A stretch of DNA of 64,000 nt, from positions 41,867 to 105,866 of the forward strand of contig CANQBO010000005.1 in the NCBI GenBank assembly GCA_947589475.1, read 5' to 3'. A program made the position numbers and the translations under genes. The stretch's first letter is position 1; every line of letters starts with the position of its first letter. Under the pieces are notes generated by a model, which was not told the origin of the DNA, searched no databases, and saw nothing but the letters and a program-made list of their open reading frames with translations. The stretch comes from an uncultured Clostridia bacterium (GTDB lineage Bacteria; Bacillota; Clostridia; Christensenellales; CAG-917). Below are positions 7,493-19,865 of this stretch, one piece after another.

Positions 7493-9370
7493 TCAATCGT
7501 AGGAGGTTTCCTTTTCGATGATCGCGCCTGTTTCGGCATTGATCTCCGCCTCGTATTTGAGGTTGCCGATGAAGAACTCAACTTCATAGACCAGCCCAAA
7601 ATTCTCGCGGTCGAGTTTTATCTTGCGGAGGCTTATCTGCGCCTCTTTGCCTTCAAGTCCGAACGCCTTGAGCGCCAACGCAAGAGCTTGCTCCTCGCCG
7701 ATCACGGTCTTTCCGCCGCTGACGAGATCCGCCTTTTTGCCGACCTCGCCCGTAGCGGCGTCCACATAGTACTCGAATTCCTGCGTGCCGACAAGCACTT
7801 CGATCTCATAGAACTGCCTGCCGTATTCGGTTTTAGGCTCCGCTTTTCCTATGATCGCGCCCGTCTGACTGCCGAGGTACTCTTTCAGTTTGGCAATGGC
7901 TTGCTCTTTTGTGAGCGTAGGCTCTCCCGTCGCGGGAGGAATGTTGTCCTCGCGGTCTATTTCCTTTTTGAGCACCGCGCCAGTCGCCGCGTCTATTTCC
8001 GCCTCATATTCGATGTTTCCCACATACAGCTTGACTGTATATTCAAGCCCGCCGTCCTCATGCTCGAGCTTTACGCTTTTATGATTTATGGTCGTATTTT
8101 CAAGTCCGAACGCTTTTATGGCGATCTGCACGGCTTCCTCTTCGGATACCACCGCCTCTGAGGGGGCGGAAGCTCCCAAAATGTCGCCCGTGAGCGCGTC
8201 CACCTTGTATTCGCGCTTTACGCCTTTCACTCTCGCCTCTATCTCGTAAAAGTATTTGCCTCCTTCCTTCTCGATCTCGACTTCGAGTATATAGACGTCG
8301 CCGCCCGCATATTCTTTCACCGCGGCAACGGCTTGCTCGCGCGTGATGAATTGCCTGTTTTGAGGAAGGGGATCTATGTGCGCCTCTACATTGTCTATCT
8401 CGACGTCGAGAATGGCGCCGTCGCTTGCGGATATTTCAAACTCGTATTCCGCATTCTTTGCGGAAAGCTCCACTTCGTAAACGAATTGTCCGTTCTCGCG
8501 GTCAAGCTTGACTTTGTGCAATGTGAAAATTTGCTCCTCTCCATCAGAGAAAACGAATGAAAGCGCGACAGTCTTCGCCTCTTCCGCCGTTATATTATCC
8601 GAGAAAGACGGCGCTTGTGCCGTGAGCGCGTTCTTTGAAAACTTGACGACGTCCCCCGTCACCGCGTCTATGCTTACGTCATAGCGATAGGCGCCGAAGT
8701 CGAAGCTTGTCTTGTATATCTTTCTTCCTTCCTCGAGTTCGCTTCTTATGACCTTGTTTTTGACGTTGCTTATGGACGCTCCCGCCGCCTTGAGCGCAAA
8801 CTCGTATGCGACCTGCTCTCCTATGTACGACCCCGAAGGCAAGTCGTTTTCAAACTCTATCTCTTTGTCGAGCAGAGTAAAGTTTGTTGCGTCAAAGATG
8901 TATTCGTACTTTGCGCCGACTTCCTCGATCTCGACTTTGTAGACGTCCTTGCCCATATAAGAATCGCGGTCGAAGTCAAAACCCGTCACCTTGTCCGCTG
9001 TCAACCCCGCAAGCTTCAGGGCCTCGGCATACGCCCTCTCGAGCGCGGACGGTTCGAGCGCCGCCGTCGCCGCCGCGACCTCCGCTTTGCCTATAAGGTC
9101 GGTTTTTCCTTCCACTTGGAAGTCCTTGCCTACCACATACTCCGCGGCATATTCCGCGGTTATGACCGTGACGTTATATTTGTCTGACGCCTTCACCGCC
9201 GTCTGCGTGACGATGTTTCCGCTCGGGACTACGGCGTTGAATGCCTTTACTACGTCGGTATTGCCGACTTTTGTCGTGGGCGCGCTCGGATCGCATGCCG
9301 CAAGCATGCAGCATGCCAAAATAAGAACAACCGCCGTGACTATGATCGCAATAAATTTTGTTCTTCTCAT
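7493..9370 (-). CDS. lipoprotein with seven PepSY-type repeats
   Basis: The 625-residue product has a lipoprotein signal (basic MRRTK, hydrophobic stretch, lipobox LAAC with Cys at about residue 26) and would be anchored on the outer face of the membrane. The rest is an array of PepSY units of about 75-85 residues, recognisable by closing motifs such as YDVSIDAVTGDV, REYKVDALTGDI, YEAEIDAATGAV, FEYYVDAATGEV and YEAEINAETGAI; I count seven. PepSY domains are linked to inhibition of secreted peptidases; a role in controlling extracellular proteolysis is inferred. ATG 9370 is preferred because AGAGGTG precedes it. It stands alone. Confidence 0.85.
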   Translation of the reverse strand: MRRTKFIAIIVTAVVLILACCMLAACDPSAPTTKVGNTDVVKAFNAVVPSGNIVTQTAVKASDKYNVTVITAEYAAEYVVGKDFQVEGKTDLIGKAEVAAATAALEPSALERAYAEALKLAGLTADKVTGFDFDRDSYMGKDVYKVEIEEVGAKYEYIFDATNFTLLDKEIEFENDLPSGSYIGEQVAYEFALKAAGASISNVKNKVIRSELEEGRKIYKTSFDFGAYRYDVSIDAVTGDVVKFSKNALTAQAPSFSDNITAEEAKTVALSFVFSDGEEQIFTLHKVKLDRENGQFVYEVELSAKNAEYEFEISASDGAILDVEIDNVEAHIDPLPQNRQFITREQAVAAVKEYAGGDVYILEVEIEKEGGKYFYEIEARVKGVKREYKVDALTGDILGASAPSEAVVSEEEAVQIAIKAFGLENTTINHKSVKLEHEDGGLEYTVKLYVGNIEYEAEIDAATGAVLKKEIDREDNIPPATGEPTLTKEQAIAKLKEYLGSQTGAIIGKAEPKTEYGRQFYEIEVLVGTQEFEYYVDAATGEVGKKADLVSGGKTVIGEEQALALALKAFGLEGKEAQISLRKIKLDRENFGLVYEVEFFIGNLKYEAEINAETGAIIEKETSYD

Positions 9371-9754
9371 TTTCACACCTCTCATTTAAATTTTTTTCGG
9401 AAGTTCGCCGTCCCCGCCGTTTTGTTTTTAAGGGGCGCCCTTCCCTTTGTCGCTTAATACACGTTTTGGGACGGCATAAGGTTACAGCCATTCGGAAATT
9501 TCTTTGCCGAGCCGCCTGCATAGCTCTCTTTTCGCCTTATGAAACGCCCTCTTTCCCTCATCGAAATGTCTCGGACGTCAAAGATTTTTCCTGTCCATCG
9601 ATGTTCCGCTCCTTTTCCTGCCGCGGAAGGAAAAGGACTTTTTCCCTATTCTTATTCGCGCGTATATCTCGCCTTATTACGCGCTACGCGCCCGCCCTCG
9701 ACAATTTTCGACAAAAACAGTGCCCTCTCATATGGTCCAAAAAGCGAAAACGGG
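9371..9754. other. gene-free spacer
   Basis: The 384 bases between the PepSY gene and the promoter of the small TTG-start gene hold no open frame with coding character, no recognised RNA and no copy of the intergenic repeats. It presumably carries the minus-strand promoter of the PepSY gene. Confidence 0.5.
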
Positions 9755-9782
9755 TTGACAAGTCAAGTTTTGCCGATATAAG
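9755..9782 (+). promoter_or_regulatory. sigma-70-type promoter of the small gene
   Basis: TTGACA (9755-9760), 16-base spacer and TATAAG (9777-9782). It points at the small gene whose ribosome site begins 22 bases further on. Confidence 0.6.
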
Positions 9783-9817
9783 CTATATCTGTAAATCAAT
9801 TAGAGGAGAATGCAAAA

Positions 9818-9970
9818 TTGGTAGAACTGCTGACGGATATAAAAGAACTTATTGCAAACAACATTGACGGCATAAAAGAGATCACAGCGCTTGACGGGAT
9901 AGAAACGATGTTCGTTTTTGAGTTGGAAAACGGCAAAAAGTATGCACTCTCCCTCATTGCGCTTGACTAG
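9818..9970 (+). CDS. 50-residue conserved-looking small protein, TTG start
   Basis: A TTG at 9818 is preceded by AGGAG (9804-9808) at nine bases and by a consensus-like promoter, and opens a 50-codon frame to TAG 9970. The product starts (M)VELLTDIKELIANNIDG and ends LENGKKYALSLIALD. It would form an amphipathic helix followed by a beta hairpin, with charge and codon pattern of a real gene. No family is recognised. It is easily missed because the ATG at 9810 runs into a stop after four codons. It stands alone between the PepSY lipoprotein and a repeat array. Confidence 0.6.
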   Translation: MVELLTDIKELIANNIDGIKEITALDGIETMFVFELENGKKYALSLIALD

Positions 9971-10299
9971 GTCGAGCAATTCTTTATTACACAAACGAGC
10001 GCTTAAACGCCGTTTTTGAGTATGTAAACCGTGGTTTATGCGATTTCTGCATGCGCGCTTTATTCGCGTCCAAAGCTTTGGACAATAGCACGGAACTCTC
10101 TTTGACAGAGAAATATGAAAATCAAGCAAGTGCGCGCATAGTTTTACGTCTGCGCCTGAGCGCACCGAGGATATGCGTTGGCGACTCGGACATGGCAGAC
10201 GACGGGTATAGGAAAGCTCAGACAGGGGGGTGTGTTTATCGCTCGGACACGGCAAGTACCGTGTATAAGTGCGCTCGGACAGGCGTTACGTTATAAGTA

Positions 10300-10336
10300 G
10301 GGACCCCCACCACCGCCTACGGCGGAGCCTCCCCCT
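10300..10336 (+). repeat. C-rich-flank hairpin element, stem CCGCC/GGCGG
   Basis: GGGACCCCCACCA, then CCGCC-TAC-GGCGG, then AGCCTCCCCCT: the same flanks as the other copies with a shorter stem. Confidence 0.8.
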
Positions 10337-10919
10337 ATATTCACGTTTGTCTGAGCAAAATCGGGGTCCCCACGAAAAGCATTTTTCGTGGGGTAAATCA
10401 AGGGAGATGCCTACTCTCAGACAAACTTTCATTTTTATCAATTTGTGGGCATACCCCTTTACAGCGTGAGTGTAGGAACGCTCTACCTGTTTAGGGGGAG
10501 GCTCCGCGTGAAAACAAGCGGGCGTAAGCCCGCGTCCCTAAGCGCAAAAAATAGCGAGCCATGAGCATTTCTGTCCTCAAAAGCTTGCTTCTTGGCAAAT
10601 GCAGAATTATGAAGCGTACATTTTTTGCGCGCTAAATTCAAAGCATGTCTGAGCCTCTAAGGGGTCCCCACAAAATTACATAGTGATTTTGCGGGGTAAA
10701 TGGGCGGTGTGCCCTTATCGCCCTTACTTTGTAATGGGCGCTGGTCCCGAGCAAATGCAAGCGGGTGGTGGGGGTCACAGTATATGGACACTCAGACAAT
10801 GCGTGTCGCATAATAAAAGAACGTACGAGCCGGAGTTACGAAAAATAAAAACAATACTCAGACAAAGGAAAACGTAAATTTCAAACTCTTCCGCAGGAGT
10901 TTGGCGCTTGCAGACATTC

Positions 10920-10966
10920 AAAAAAACGCGAGCGACGGCAAATATTTGCCGTCGCTCGCGTTTTTT
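10920..10966. terminator. bidirectional terminator downstream of gyrA
   Basis: A perfect inverted repeat, AACGCGAGCGACGGCAAAT against ATTTGCCGTCGCTCGCGTT, flanked by A and T runs. It lies about 215 bases beyond the gyrA stop codon. Confidence 0.8.
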
Positions 10967-11180
10967 AGTTTGGGTTTGCAAAGGGCAAATCGCCCTTTGC
11001 CGAGGGAGCGGGGCGAGCAGCCCTGCATGAGGCGACGAAGTCCCTTGCCAAGGTGTGGGCGAGTAGCCCACATGGGTGCCTTCTATGCGGGGCGAGTCGC
11101 CCCGCATAGAAGGGTGGCACTAGCATAGGGCGGCGAATAGCCCGCATGGGGCGCGGAAATATCCGCGCGTATTCAAAGAA

Positions 11181-13739
11181 TTATTCCTCGGTTTGTGTAT
11201 CCGTAGACGCGGGAGTATCGTTTTCGGCGGTTTCGGGAGTTTCGCCGTCGGGGGTCTCGCCCTCCTCGGTCTCTTCCTCGTGGGGAGTGAGCGCTATGGC
11301 TTTGACGGTCATCTTGTCGTCCTTGAGCTTCATCACGCGCACGCCCTGCGTATTGCGGCCGATCTTGCTTATTTCCGCTCCGTTGACGCGAATTATCACG
11401 CCCGTATCGGTGATCATCATGACGTCCGTATCCTCGGGAATGACGGCGAGTCCTACGAGCGCGCCCGTCTTTTCGTTGAATACGCCCGCTCGCACGCCCT
11501 TGCCCGCTCTGCCTTGAAGCGGATATTCGTCGATGTCGCTGCGCTTTCCAAAGCCGTTTGAGGTTACGGTGAGTATGCTGTCGCCCGCGTGTACCGCCGT
11601 GCATGCGACGAGCGTTGCGCCGTCCTTGAGGTTCATCGCCTTGACGCCCATAGCCGTCCTGCCCATGGGTCGTATCGCGCTCTCGTGGAAGTGTATCGCA
11701 TAGCCCTCGCTGCTTGCAATGAGTATCTCGCTGTCGCCGTTTGTTATCATCGCGTCAAGCAACTCGTCGTCCTCGTTGAACTTGATGGCGATCTTGCCGT
11801 TTTTCTTGATGGAGTCGTACTCCTCGAGCGGCGTCTTTTTGATGAGTCCCTTCTTTGTGGCGAGCACGAGGAATTTGCCGTCCTTCTCTTCGGGCATACG
11901 GATGATGGTCTTGATCTTTTCGCCCTGCTCGAGTTGGAGCAGGTTGACCGCCGCCCTGCCGCGGGAATTGCGCGTCGCCTCGGGAATCTCGTACGCCTTG
12001 AGCGTGAACACCTTGCCGAGCGTCGTAAAGAACATCAGCCTCTCGTGCGTATTGGACGTGAAGATGTTCTCCACAAAGTCCTCATCCTTCGCCTTGTGCC
12101 CCGTGACGCCCATTCCGCCGCGGTGTTGAGCCTTGTACTCGCTGACGGGGATACGCTTGATGTAGCCGCTGTGAGTCATTGAAATGACAACGTCCTCCTG
12201 CTCGATGAGATCCTCTATGTCGATGTCGCCGTAGTCGTAGGTCAGCGTGGACATACGCGGAGTGTTATATTGCGCCTTTATCTCTGTGATCTCGCGAATG
12301 ATGATCGCCTTGACTTCCTCGTCGCTTGAAAGCACGAGGTTGAAATACTCTATCTGCTTCGCGAGGTCTGCAAGCTCTTGCTCTATTTTTTCCACCTCAA
12401 GTCCCGTGAGGCGTTGCAGGCGCATGTCGAGGATCGCCGCCGCCTGTCTGTCGCTCAATGCGTACGCCTGCATCAAGTTGTTCATGGCGTCCTGACGATC
12501 GCGCGATTTTTTGAGCAATTCCACTATGGCGTCTATATTTTCGAGCGCGATATGCAAGCCCATGAGGATATGCTGTCTCTCGAGCGCCTTTTCGAGGTCG
12601 AAGCGCGTACGGCGCACGATGACGTCCTTTTGATGCGCGACGTAGCACTCCAGAATTTCCTTTAGGTTGAGTATGCGCGGCACACCGCCCACGAGCGCGA
12701 GCATGATCATGCTGAAGCTCGTCTGCATGGCGGTCTGCTTGTACAGCTGGTTGAGCAAAACTTGAGGATTGACGTCCTTCTTCAGCTCGATGACGATGCG
12801 CATGCCGTGACGGTCCGTCTCCTCGCGCAAGTCGCTTATGCCCTCGAGTCGCTTGTCTTTGACCTGATCCGCTATGTTCTCGATGAGTTTTGCCTTGTTG
12901 ACTTGATAGGGTATCTCGGTGACGACGATACGGCTCTTGCCGTTTGGCATTTCCTCGATTTCCGCCCTTGCGCGCAGTATAGCCGCTCCTCGCCCCGTGC
13001 GATACGCCTGTTTTATGCCGTTCCTTCCCAAAATGAGCGCGCCCGTGGGGAAGTCCGGCGCGGGAATGTAGCCGATAAGCTCGTCAATGGTGATGTCGGG
13101 ATCGTTTAAAAGCGCCACAGTTGCGTCTATGACCTCGCCGAGGTTGTGGGGCGGGATAGAAGTCGCCATGCCCACCGCAATGCCGTCAGAGCCGTTTACA
13201 AGCAGATTCGGGAAGCGAGAAGGAAGCACCGTAGGCTGTTCGCGCGTGTCGTCGAAGTTGGGATAAAAATCGACGGTCTTTTTGTCGATGTCGCGTATCA
13301 TCTCAAGCGCAATTTTGCTCAGCCTCGACTCCGTATAACGGTAAGCCGCCGCGGGGTCGCCGTCCACGGATCCGAAGTTGCCGTGTCCGTCCACGAGAGG
13401 ACAACGTATCGAGAAGTCCTGCGCAAGCCTGACGAGCGCGTCATACACGGAGTTGTCGCCGTGGGGATGATACTTGCCCAACACCTCGCCTACGACCATG
13501 GCGCACTTCCTGTACGGCTTGTCGGGGGTGAGACCCAGCTCGCTCATGGCGTAAAGTATGCGCCTGTGCACGGGCTTCAATCCGTCGCGCACGTCGGGGA
13601 TAGCCCTCGACACGTTGACCGCCATAGCGTATGCGATAAAGGACTTCTTCAGCTCTCCGTTTATCTCGACGTCCTTGACCGTCGAGTCCGCGATATGCTT
13701 TATATATTCGTTGTTTTTGTCATCTCTGATGTTCGCCAT
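11181..13739 (-). CDS. gyrA: DNA gyrase subunit A
   Basis: The 852-residue subunit provides the DNA breakage-rejoining core of the A2B2 gyrase that introduces negative supercoils. Landmarks are the winged-helix region [11 protein letters not shown] (about 55-65), the active-site tyrosine in AAYRYTE (Tyr135), and a C-terminal beta-pinwheel domain opened by a degenerate GyrA box (QHRGGMG instead of QRRGGKG). In the quinolone-resistance region the residue matching E. coli Ser83 is Asn96 (HGDNSVYD). The tail is acidic and Glu/Thr-rich. It starts 10 bases after the gyrB stop, so the pair is one operon. Confidence 0.97.
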   Translation of the reverse strand: MANIRDDKNNEYIKHIADSTVKDVEINGELKKSFIAYAMAVNVSRAIPDVRDGLKPVHRRILYAMSELGLTPDKPYRKCAMVVGEVLGKYHPHGDNSVYDALVRLAQDFSIRCPLVDGHGNFGSVDGDPAAAYRYTESRLSKIALEMIRDIDKKTVDFYPNFDDTREQPTVLPSRFPNLLVNGSDGIAVGMATSIPPHNLGEVIDATVALLNDPDITIDELIGYIPAPDFPTGALILGRNGIKQAYRTGRGAAILRARAEIEEMPNGKSRIVVTEIPYQVNKAKLIENIADQVKDKRLEGISDLREETDRHGMRIVIELKKDVNPQVLLNQLYKQTAMQTSFSMIMLALVGGVPRILNLKEILECYVAHQKDVIVRRTRFDLEKALERQHILMGLHIALENIDAIVELLKKSRDRQDAMNNLMQAYALSDRQAAAILDMRLQRLTGLEVEKIEQELADLAKQIEYFNLVLSSDEEVKAIIIREITEIKAQYNTPRMSTLTYDYGDIDIEDLIEQEDVVISMTHSGYIKRIPVSEYKAQHRGGMGVTGHKAKDEDFVENIFTSNTHERLMFFTTLGKVFTLKAYEIPEATRNSRGRAAVNLLQLEQGEKIKTIIRMPEEKDGKFLVLATKKGLIKKTPLEEYDSIKKNGKIAIKFNEDDELLDAMITNGDSEILIASSEGYAIHFHESAIRPMGRTAMGVKAMNLKDGATLVACTAVHAGDSILTVTSNGFGKRSDIDEYPLQGRAGKGVRAGVFNEKTGALVGLAVIPEDTDVMMITDTGVIIRVNGAEISKIGRNTQGVRVMKLKDDKMTVKAIALTPHEEETEEGETPDGETPETAENDTPASTDTQTEE

Positions 13740-13749
13740 AATTCACCTC

Positions 13750-15696
<1,947 letters not shown>

Positions 15697-16626
15697 TTAT
15701 TTTATATACAATAATATAAGATTAAAAATATTATAACATATCACGCGCGCGAATGCAACTGTTTGTACACAATTTGCGCGGGAGCACGGATCGCCGTCGC
15801 ACTCCTAAGCGGACGCGAGATATGCAAGCCGGGAAACTACCTTTTGATAAATAGCGTTTAAATGATATGAAAGCGTATCTCAAGCCCCTACTTCAAAACC
15901 CGCAACGCCTATTAAAGGTTTACTTTTGAACTATTTGCGAGCGACAAGGTCTCATTTGCGCCTTAATACGCAAGAATACACCCGAATATGTTTTTTTAGC
16001 ACGCACATAACATAAACTCAAAAGCCTTATATCCTCGATAAACTTACAATAAGATTTATTGTCGTAGAGGCTTATCTTTCGGGCGGGCAATTACCGTCCT
16101 CTATCACCATTTTGCTACTAAGCCGAAAATCGTTCGAGCAAACATTATATCCTCGAAATCATGACTTTTTGCTCTTATACAACAAAAAACCTTGTATTGT
16201 AGAAACGTTTTTGCGAAAACCCCGCCCCTCTTTGCGATTTTTCGTAGGTTTTTTCATCGCATACTTGATTTTGGTGCACAACATACATCATAAGCTCCCC
16301 AAAAATCGAGAATAGCAGCTTTAAAGTCAAGACCAAATAGATAAATGGAAATGAGCATATTGCAAAAATCACGCCCGTCGTCCATAGTCGATCGCAAAAT
16401 AGGCGCCGATTTTAAAGAAAAACAAGCGCGACAACAGACATCAGGCGCACTATTGTACTAAACGTGAAACCGCATTAAAAATATCAAAATTTTGCGAAAC
16501 ATTTTGCATAAATTGTGACGCAGAAAAATTTGGGTGAAAGCTTCTGAAAAAAATTTGGGTCAAAGAATGCAAAGTAATTTGAGCAACCTAAAAAAGCCAC
16601 TGTTTAGTAAGGTTTTCGTGGTTTAG

Positions 16627-16642
16627 AGTTTCACGTGAAACC
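16627..16642. promoter_or_regulatory. parS site 1
   Basis: AGTTTCACGTGAAACC has the perfect GTTTCAC-GTGAAAC core of the ParB-binding parS palindrome, with both outermost bases differing from the 16-base consensus. Confidence 0.9.
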
Positions 16643-16658
16643 GAACGACGGGTCAAAA

Positions 16659-16674
16659 TGTTTCACGTGAAACA
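16659..16674. promoter_or_regulatory. parS site 2 (perfect)
   Basis: TGTTTCACGTGAAACA is identical to the 16-base bacterial parS consensus. It is 32 bases from site 1. Confidence 0.95.
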
Positions 16675-16976
16675 TATATTTTGATTTATTTTTAAATCAT
16701 TTACATTGATTTTGTAAAATAGCGCCACATTTTGTATTTTTAATGGAAACCAATCATTCAACAACAATTCGAGCGCAATGTCTTAGCGTTTCTGTCACGC
16801 AATTTTGCTATATCACACAAACCCGCGAAATAAATAGTTTTCCGAAGCCTTGTCACACACCACCATTTCATACCCTGCTTTGTCATGCAAACAATAACGG
16901 CTAATGTAACCCTATTAGTTCGACTTATCTATCGCACGAAGCAAACAAGCCCTTGAATTTTGATTTAGAAAAACAG

Positions 16977-16992
16977 TGTTTCACGTGAAACG
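16977..16992. promoter_or_regulatory. parS site 3
   Basis: TGTTTCACGTGAAACG matches parS at 15 of 16 positions and lies 318 bases after site 2. Confidence 0.9.
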
Positions 16993-18094
16993 AACATTTT
17001 TATTTAACATAACAAAGCCAGTATGAGTCGAAACTGTAGTTGAAAAAGTCATGTACGTACGTATGCATTTATATTATATTGCCGAAGTTTTATTGTTGAA
17101 ATTTATTTCCGGATTTTAGTACTATTTTATGTTAGATTAGATTATGATCTTGAAATATTTAATACAAATTTCATGTATGTAAAATTATGAATTTGTTACT
17201 CTCCTGTTGGTAGAGGACAAAACATGCATGTAATAGGCGATCGCCGATGCGTGGCAGGCGGCAGACAATAGAAAAAAGTAAATATCCAATATAGTCTAAA
17301 AACAATAAAATTATCCATAGATTATTTGACCGCTATTTAAGAAAGCAACAGGTAATGCGCTTGTAAGTTTAAAAGACTGTACGCTTTCGTATATTTTTGC
17401 TTTATCGTTGTAGCGTTTATCTCGCCAAATGACATATCCGCAACGCGCCAAACTGTATGCCCAATTCGCACCGATATGCGCCCTAAAGCGCAAACAAATG
17501 ACCCGATTGCGCCAAAACCGTGGATGGGGTTATTTATAGAATAGTTGTTTCTTGACATGTTTAAATCATAAGTTTTAATTCTATCAAAATTTTGAGAGTC
17601 TGCCCATACAAATTATCGAGTGCTAAAAACAGTTTGGCTCTCTTTCATAGTATATCAAATTTACCGCCGATTTTTCATTATTGTCTTTTTTTTAGGTATT
17701 TGATCCATGTGGCTTCAACACAATTTTCCAATTTATATATAATTTTACAAAAGTTAAACGCGGCTTCATTAGTGATTTTATAGAATCAAATTCTATTCTT
17801 ACGAGGTATATCTGCTTTAGTGGTGTAGACGAAGGCGACTCTGCCTGCACGCGAGGCGCGATTTCGACGTTTTTAATGTCAGCCTCCGCTTTACAACATC
17901 ATTTCTATTTGCATTTCTATATGTGCGCTTCGGAAGGGCAAGACAACATCTGTATTATATGAATTTTCACTTATTGCGTTTTCTTTCCCACATTTCCGCT
18001 CTATGTTTTCTTTTTTCCTTGTTCTCTGCTTTTTTAGTTGCTCGCTATTGCCAACATTCGTTTTTCTATGTTCGGCGAAAAGAAATTCTATGAT

Positions 18095-18114
18095 TTAGTT
18101 TAATATTAAACTAA
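18095..18114. repeat. 20-bp perfect palindrome
   Basis: TTAGTTTAATATTAAACTAA is a perfect palindrome without a loop, of the kind bound by dimeric regulators. It lies about 190 bases beyond the 3' end of the nucleosidase gene, so it is not at that gene's promoter. Confidence 0.55.
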
Positions 18115-18306
18115 TTTTGCCGCAAAAATAAATTCGCTTCGGTCGACTGCCTAGGCGAATTTTGCTTTTGAAATTCGCAACTTTTATATTGCGGACTTAG
18201 CGCTTTATGATGTTTTTGCCCGCTTGCTTCCTTCTAAACGCGTGAATGTGCCCTGCCGTCCCTTCGATTTTGCCGATTTTGCCGTATGCGTCAGGGGAGA
18301 GCGCGC

Positions 18307-19029
18307 CTATCTCTTGATAGGAGGCAGGGGGGAAGCTTCGCCCGTGACCGCGGCGATGATGTCGGGCAACAATTCCTCATATTTGGTCATGGCGTTTTTG
18401 ACAACCTCGGGGAAGCTCATCGGGGAGCTTTCGTCCGCGCTGTCCGACACGACTTTGAGGCTGAGCAAGGGGATGCGATTGCGCTCGCACACAAGCGCAA
18501 GAGCGGCAAGCTCCATCTCGCAGATGTCGCACTCGAACTCTTCTCTAAGGCGTTTTTTCATCTTCGCGTTTGCCACGAAAACGTCTCCGCTTGCGACGGT
18601 GACCTGTCTTAGGGGCTTGCGCGTGGCGAGGAGCACTCTGTCGATCAGCGCGCCGTCAAGATAAAAATATCTGTCCTCTTTGCCGTCGTACTGCCCGGGG
18701 ACGGTGCCGTCTATCGCCGAGCTGTCAAATTGATAGTGGCACACCCTTCTCGCAAGCAACAGATCTCCTTGCTTGAGAGACGGATCCAGCGCGCCCACAA
18801 ACCCGAAGTTGAGCGCGACGTCGATGTCGAACAGATCCTTCAACATCTGCATCATCATTGCCGAACGTATCTCGCCCACGCCTCCCGTCGCAAGATAGAC
18901 GGTATGCGCGCCCAGTTGCGCTTTGCACACGTTCACGCCCGATATGGCGCTTTGCGCGACGATGTTTCCAAGCTTGTTCAAAATGGGGAAGGTCTCTTCC
19001 GCCATAGCCGTAACAATGCCGATCCTCAT
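18307..19029 (-). CDS. mtnN: 5'-methylthioadenosine/S-adenosylhomocysteine nucleosidase
   Basis: The 240-residue protein of the purine-nucleoside phosphorylase superfamily cleaves adenine from methylthioadenosine and S-adenosylhomocysteine in methyl recycling. It shows MRIGIVTAMAEE at the N-terminus, the GGVGEI loop, SGDVFV, the substrate-binding CEMELAALA (corresponding to the family's MExAA) and the catalytic-Asp region VVSDSADES. GGAGG precedes ATG 19029 by seven bases. It reads toward the AT-rich gap, convergent with nothing. A futalosine-hydrolase-like specificity cannot be excluded from sequence alone. Confidence 0.88.
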   Translation of the reverse strand: MRIGIVTAMAEETFPILNKLGNIVAQSAISGVNVCKAQLGAHTVYLATGGVGEIRSAMMMQMLKDLFDIDVALNFGFVGALDPSLKQGDLLLARRVCHYQFDSSAIDGTVPGQYDGKEDRYFYLDGALIDRVLLATRKPLRQVTVASGDVFVANAKMKKRLREEFECDICEMELAALALVCERNRIPLLSLKVVSDSADESSPMSFPEVVKNAMTKYEELLPDIIAAVTGEASPLPPIKR

Positions 19030-19134
19030 ATTTTTGCCTCCTTATATATAATAGCACAAATGCGCGCCCTCGCTCAACATTTTTTGAAATTTGCGAATAT
19101 TCTTCTCCCCCTCGTTGCGCCGCCTAAAAAACGA

Positions 19135-19163
19135 TTGCCTTTGAAGAAGCAAAATGGTACACT
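19135..19163 (+). promoter_or_regulatory. promoter giving a leaderless rsmG mRNA
   Basis: TTGCCT (19135-19140), a 17-base spacer and TACACT (19158-19163) lie six bases before ATG 19170. Transcription is expected to start at the start codon. Confidence 0.7.
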
Positions 19164-19169
19164 AAGGGT

Positions 19170-19865
19170 ATGGAAAAGCAAAACATACAACTGCTTGTCG
19201 ACACTCTCGGCGCGTGGGGCATTCCCCTAAACGACGAGAGTCTAAATGCGCTCGTTCGCTTTTACGAGCTTGTTTCGGACGCCAATTCGCGCTTCAATCT
19301 CACCGCCATTTCCGACGAGCGAGACTTTGTCATAAAACACATTCTCGACTCCGCCTCCGCCTCTCCGCTCATAGAGCGGGGCGCGCGGCTCCTCGACATA
19401 GGCGCGGGCGCGGGATTTCCTAGCTTCCCGCTTGCCGTACTGCGCAAAGATATACTCGTCACCGCCCTCGACTCCACCTCAAAAAAGATGTCCTTCCTCT
19501 CGGCAAGCGCCTCTTCTCTGGGGGTAGAAAACCTAAAGACCGTCGCGGGTCGCGCAGAGGAACAGACCTCTTTATTCGGCGCATTCGACGTCGTGACCGC
19601 GCGCGCCGTCTCCTCCCTGAATATACTTCTCGAACTCGCCGCGCCCATGCTTAAGACGGGCGGCATTTTCATAGCCTATAAATCCGACGCTAGCGAACTC
19701 CTCGGCGCCCAAAACGCGCTGGACGCGCTAAAAATGCGCCACATATCAACAAAAACTCTCGACATACTCGGCAACTCGCGCGCACTCCTCACGTTTGAAA
19801 AGCTCGCACCCACGCCCAAAGGCTACCCTCGTCGCTACGGCGTCATAAAAAAAGCGCCACTGTAA
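19170..19865 (+). CDS. rsmG: 16S rRNA (guanine527-N7)-methyltransferase
   Basis: The 231-residue GidB/RsmG methyltransferase modifies G527 of 16S rRNA using S-adenosylmethionine. The SAM-binding motif LLDIGAGAGFPSFPLAV lies near residues 69-85, followed by TALDSTSKKMSFL and the VTARAVSSLN region typical of the family. It sits next to parA and parB, the conserved gidB-parA-parB neighbourhood near bacterial origins, but a repeat block and a separate promoter intervene before parA. It appears to be translated without a leader. Confidence 0.95.
   Translation: MEKQNIQLLVDTLGAWGIPLNDESLNALVRFYELVSDANSRFNLTAISDERDFVIKHILDSASASPLIERGARLLDIGAGAGFPSFPLAVLRKDILVTALDSTSKKMSFLSASASSLGVENLKTVAGRAEEQTSLFGAFDVVTARAVSSLNILLELAAPMLKTGGIFIAYKSDASELLGAQNALDALKMRHISTKTLDILGNSRALLTFEKLAPTPKGYPRRYGVIKKAPL

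Larger units (their letters stand above)
9971..11180. repeat. intergenic mosaic of short interspersed repeats (between the small gene and gyrA)
   Basis: No gene is visible. The region holds TCCGAGCG/CTCGGACA units (10150-10290), a C-rich-flank hairpin (10300-10336), a CCCCACGAAAA palindrome (10369-10394), AGCGTGAGTGTAGGAACG, a variant hairpin block with GGGCGTAAGCCC (10493-10540), a block of about 110 bases ending TGTCTGAGCCTCTAAGGGG, a CCCCACAAAATT palindrome, and finally a gene-tail module with the gyrA-side terminator. Block order is largely the mirror of that in the 50 kb array. Confidence 0.85.

Noticed and set aside
9800-10255. 151-codon minus-strand frame
   Set aside because: It is antisense to the small TTG-start gene, which has promoter and ribosome site, and continues into repeat sequence.
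16456-16472. Possible fourth parS site (CTAAACGTGAAACC)
   Set aside because: Only the right half GTGAAAC is intact; the left half matches at three of seven positions.
16112-18100. Several open frames of 60-75 codons inside the AT-rich gap (for example near 16112, 17311 and 17592)
   Set aside because: All are short, without ribosome sites, with codon use unlike the neighbouring genes and no recognisable product. They are expected by chance in AT-rich DNA.
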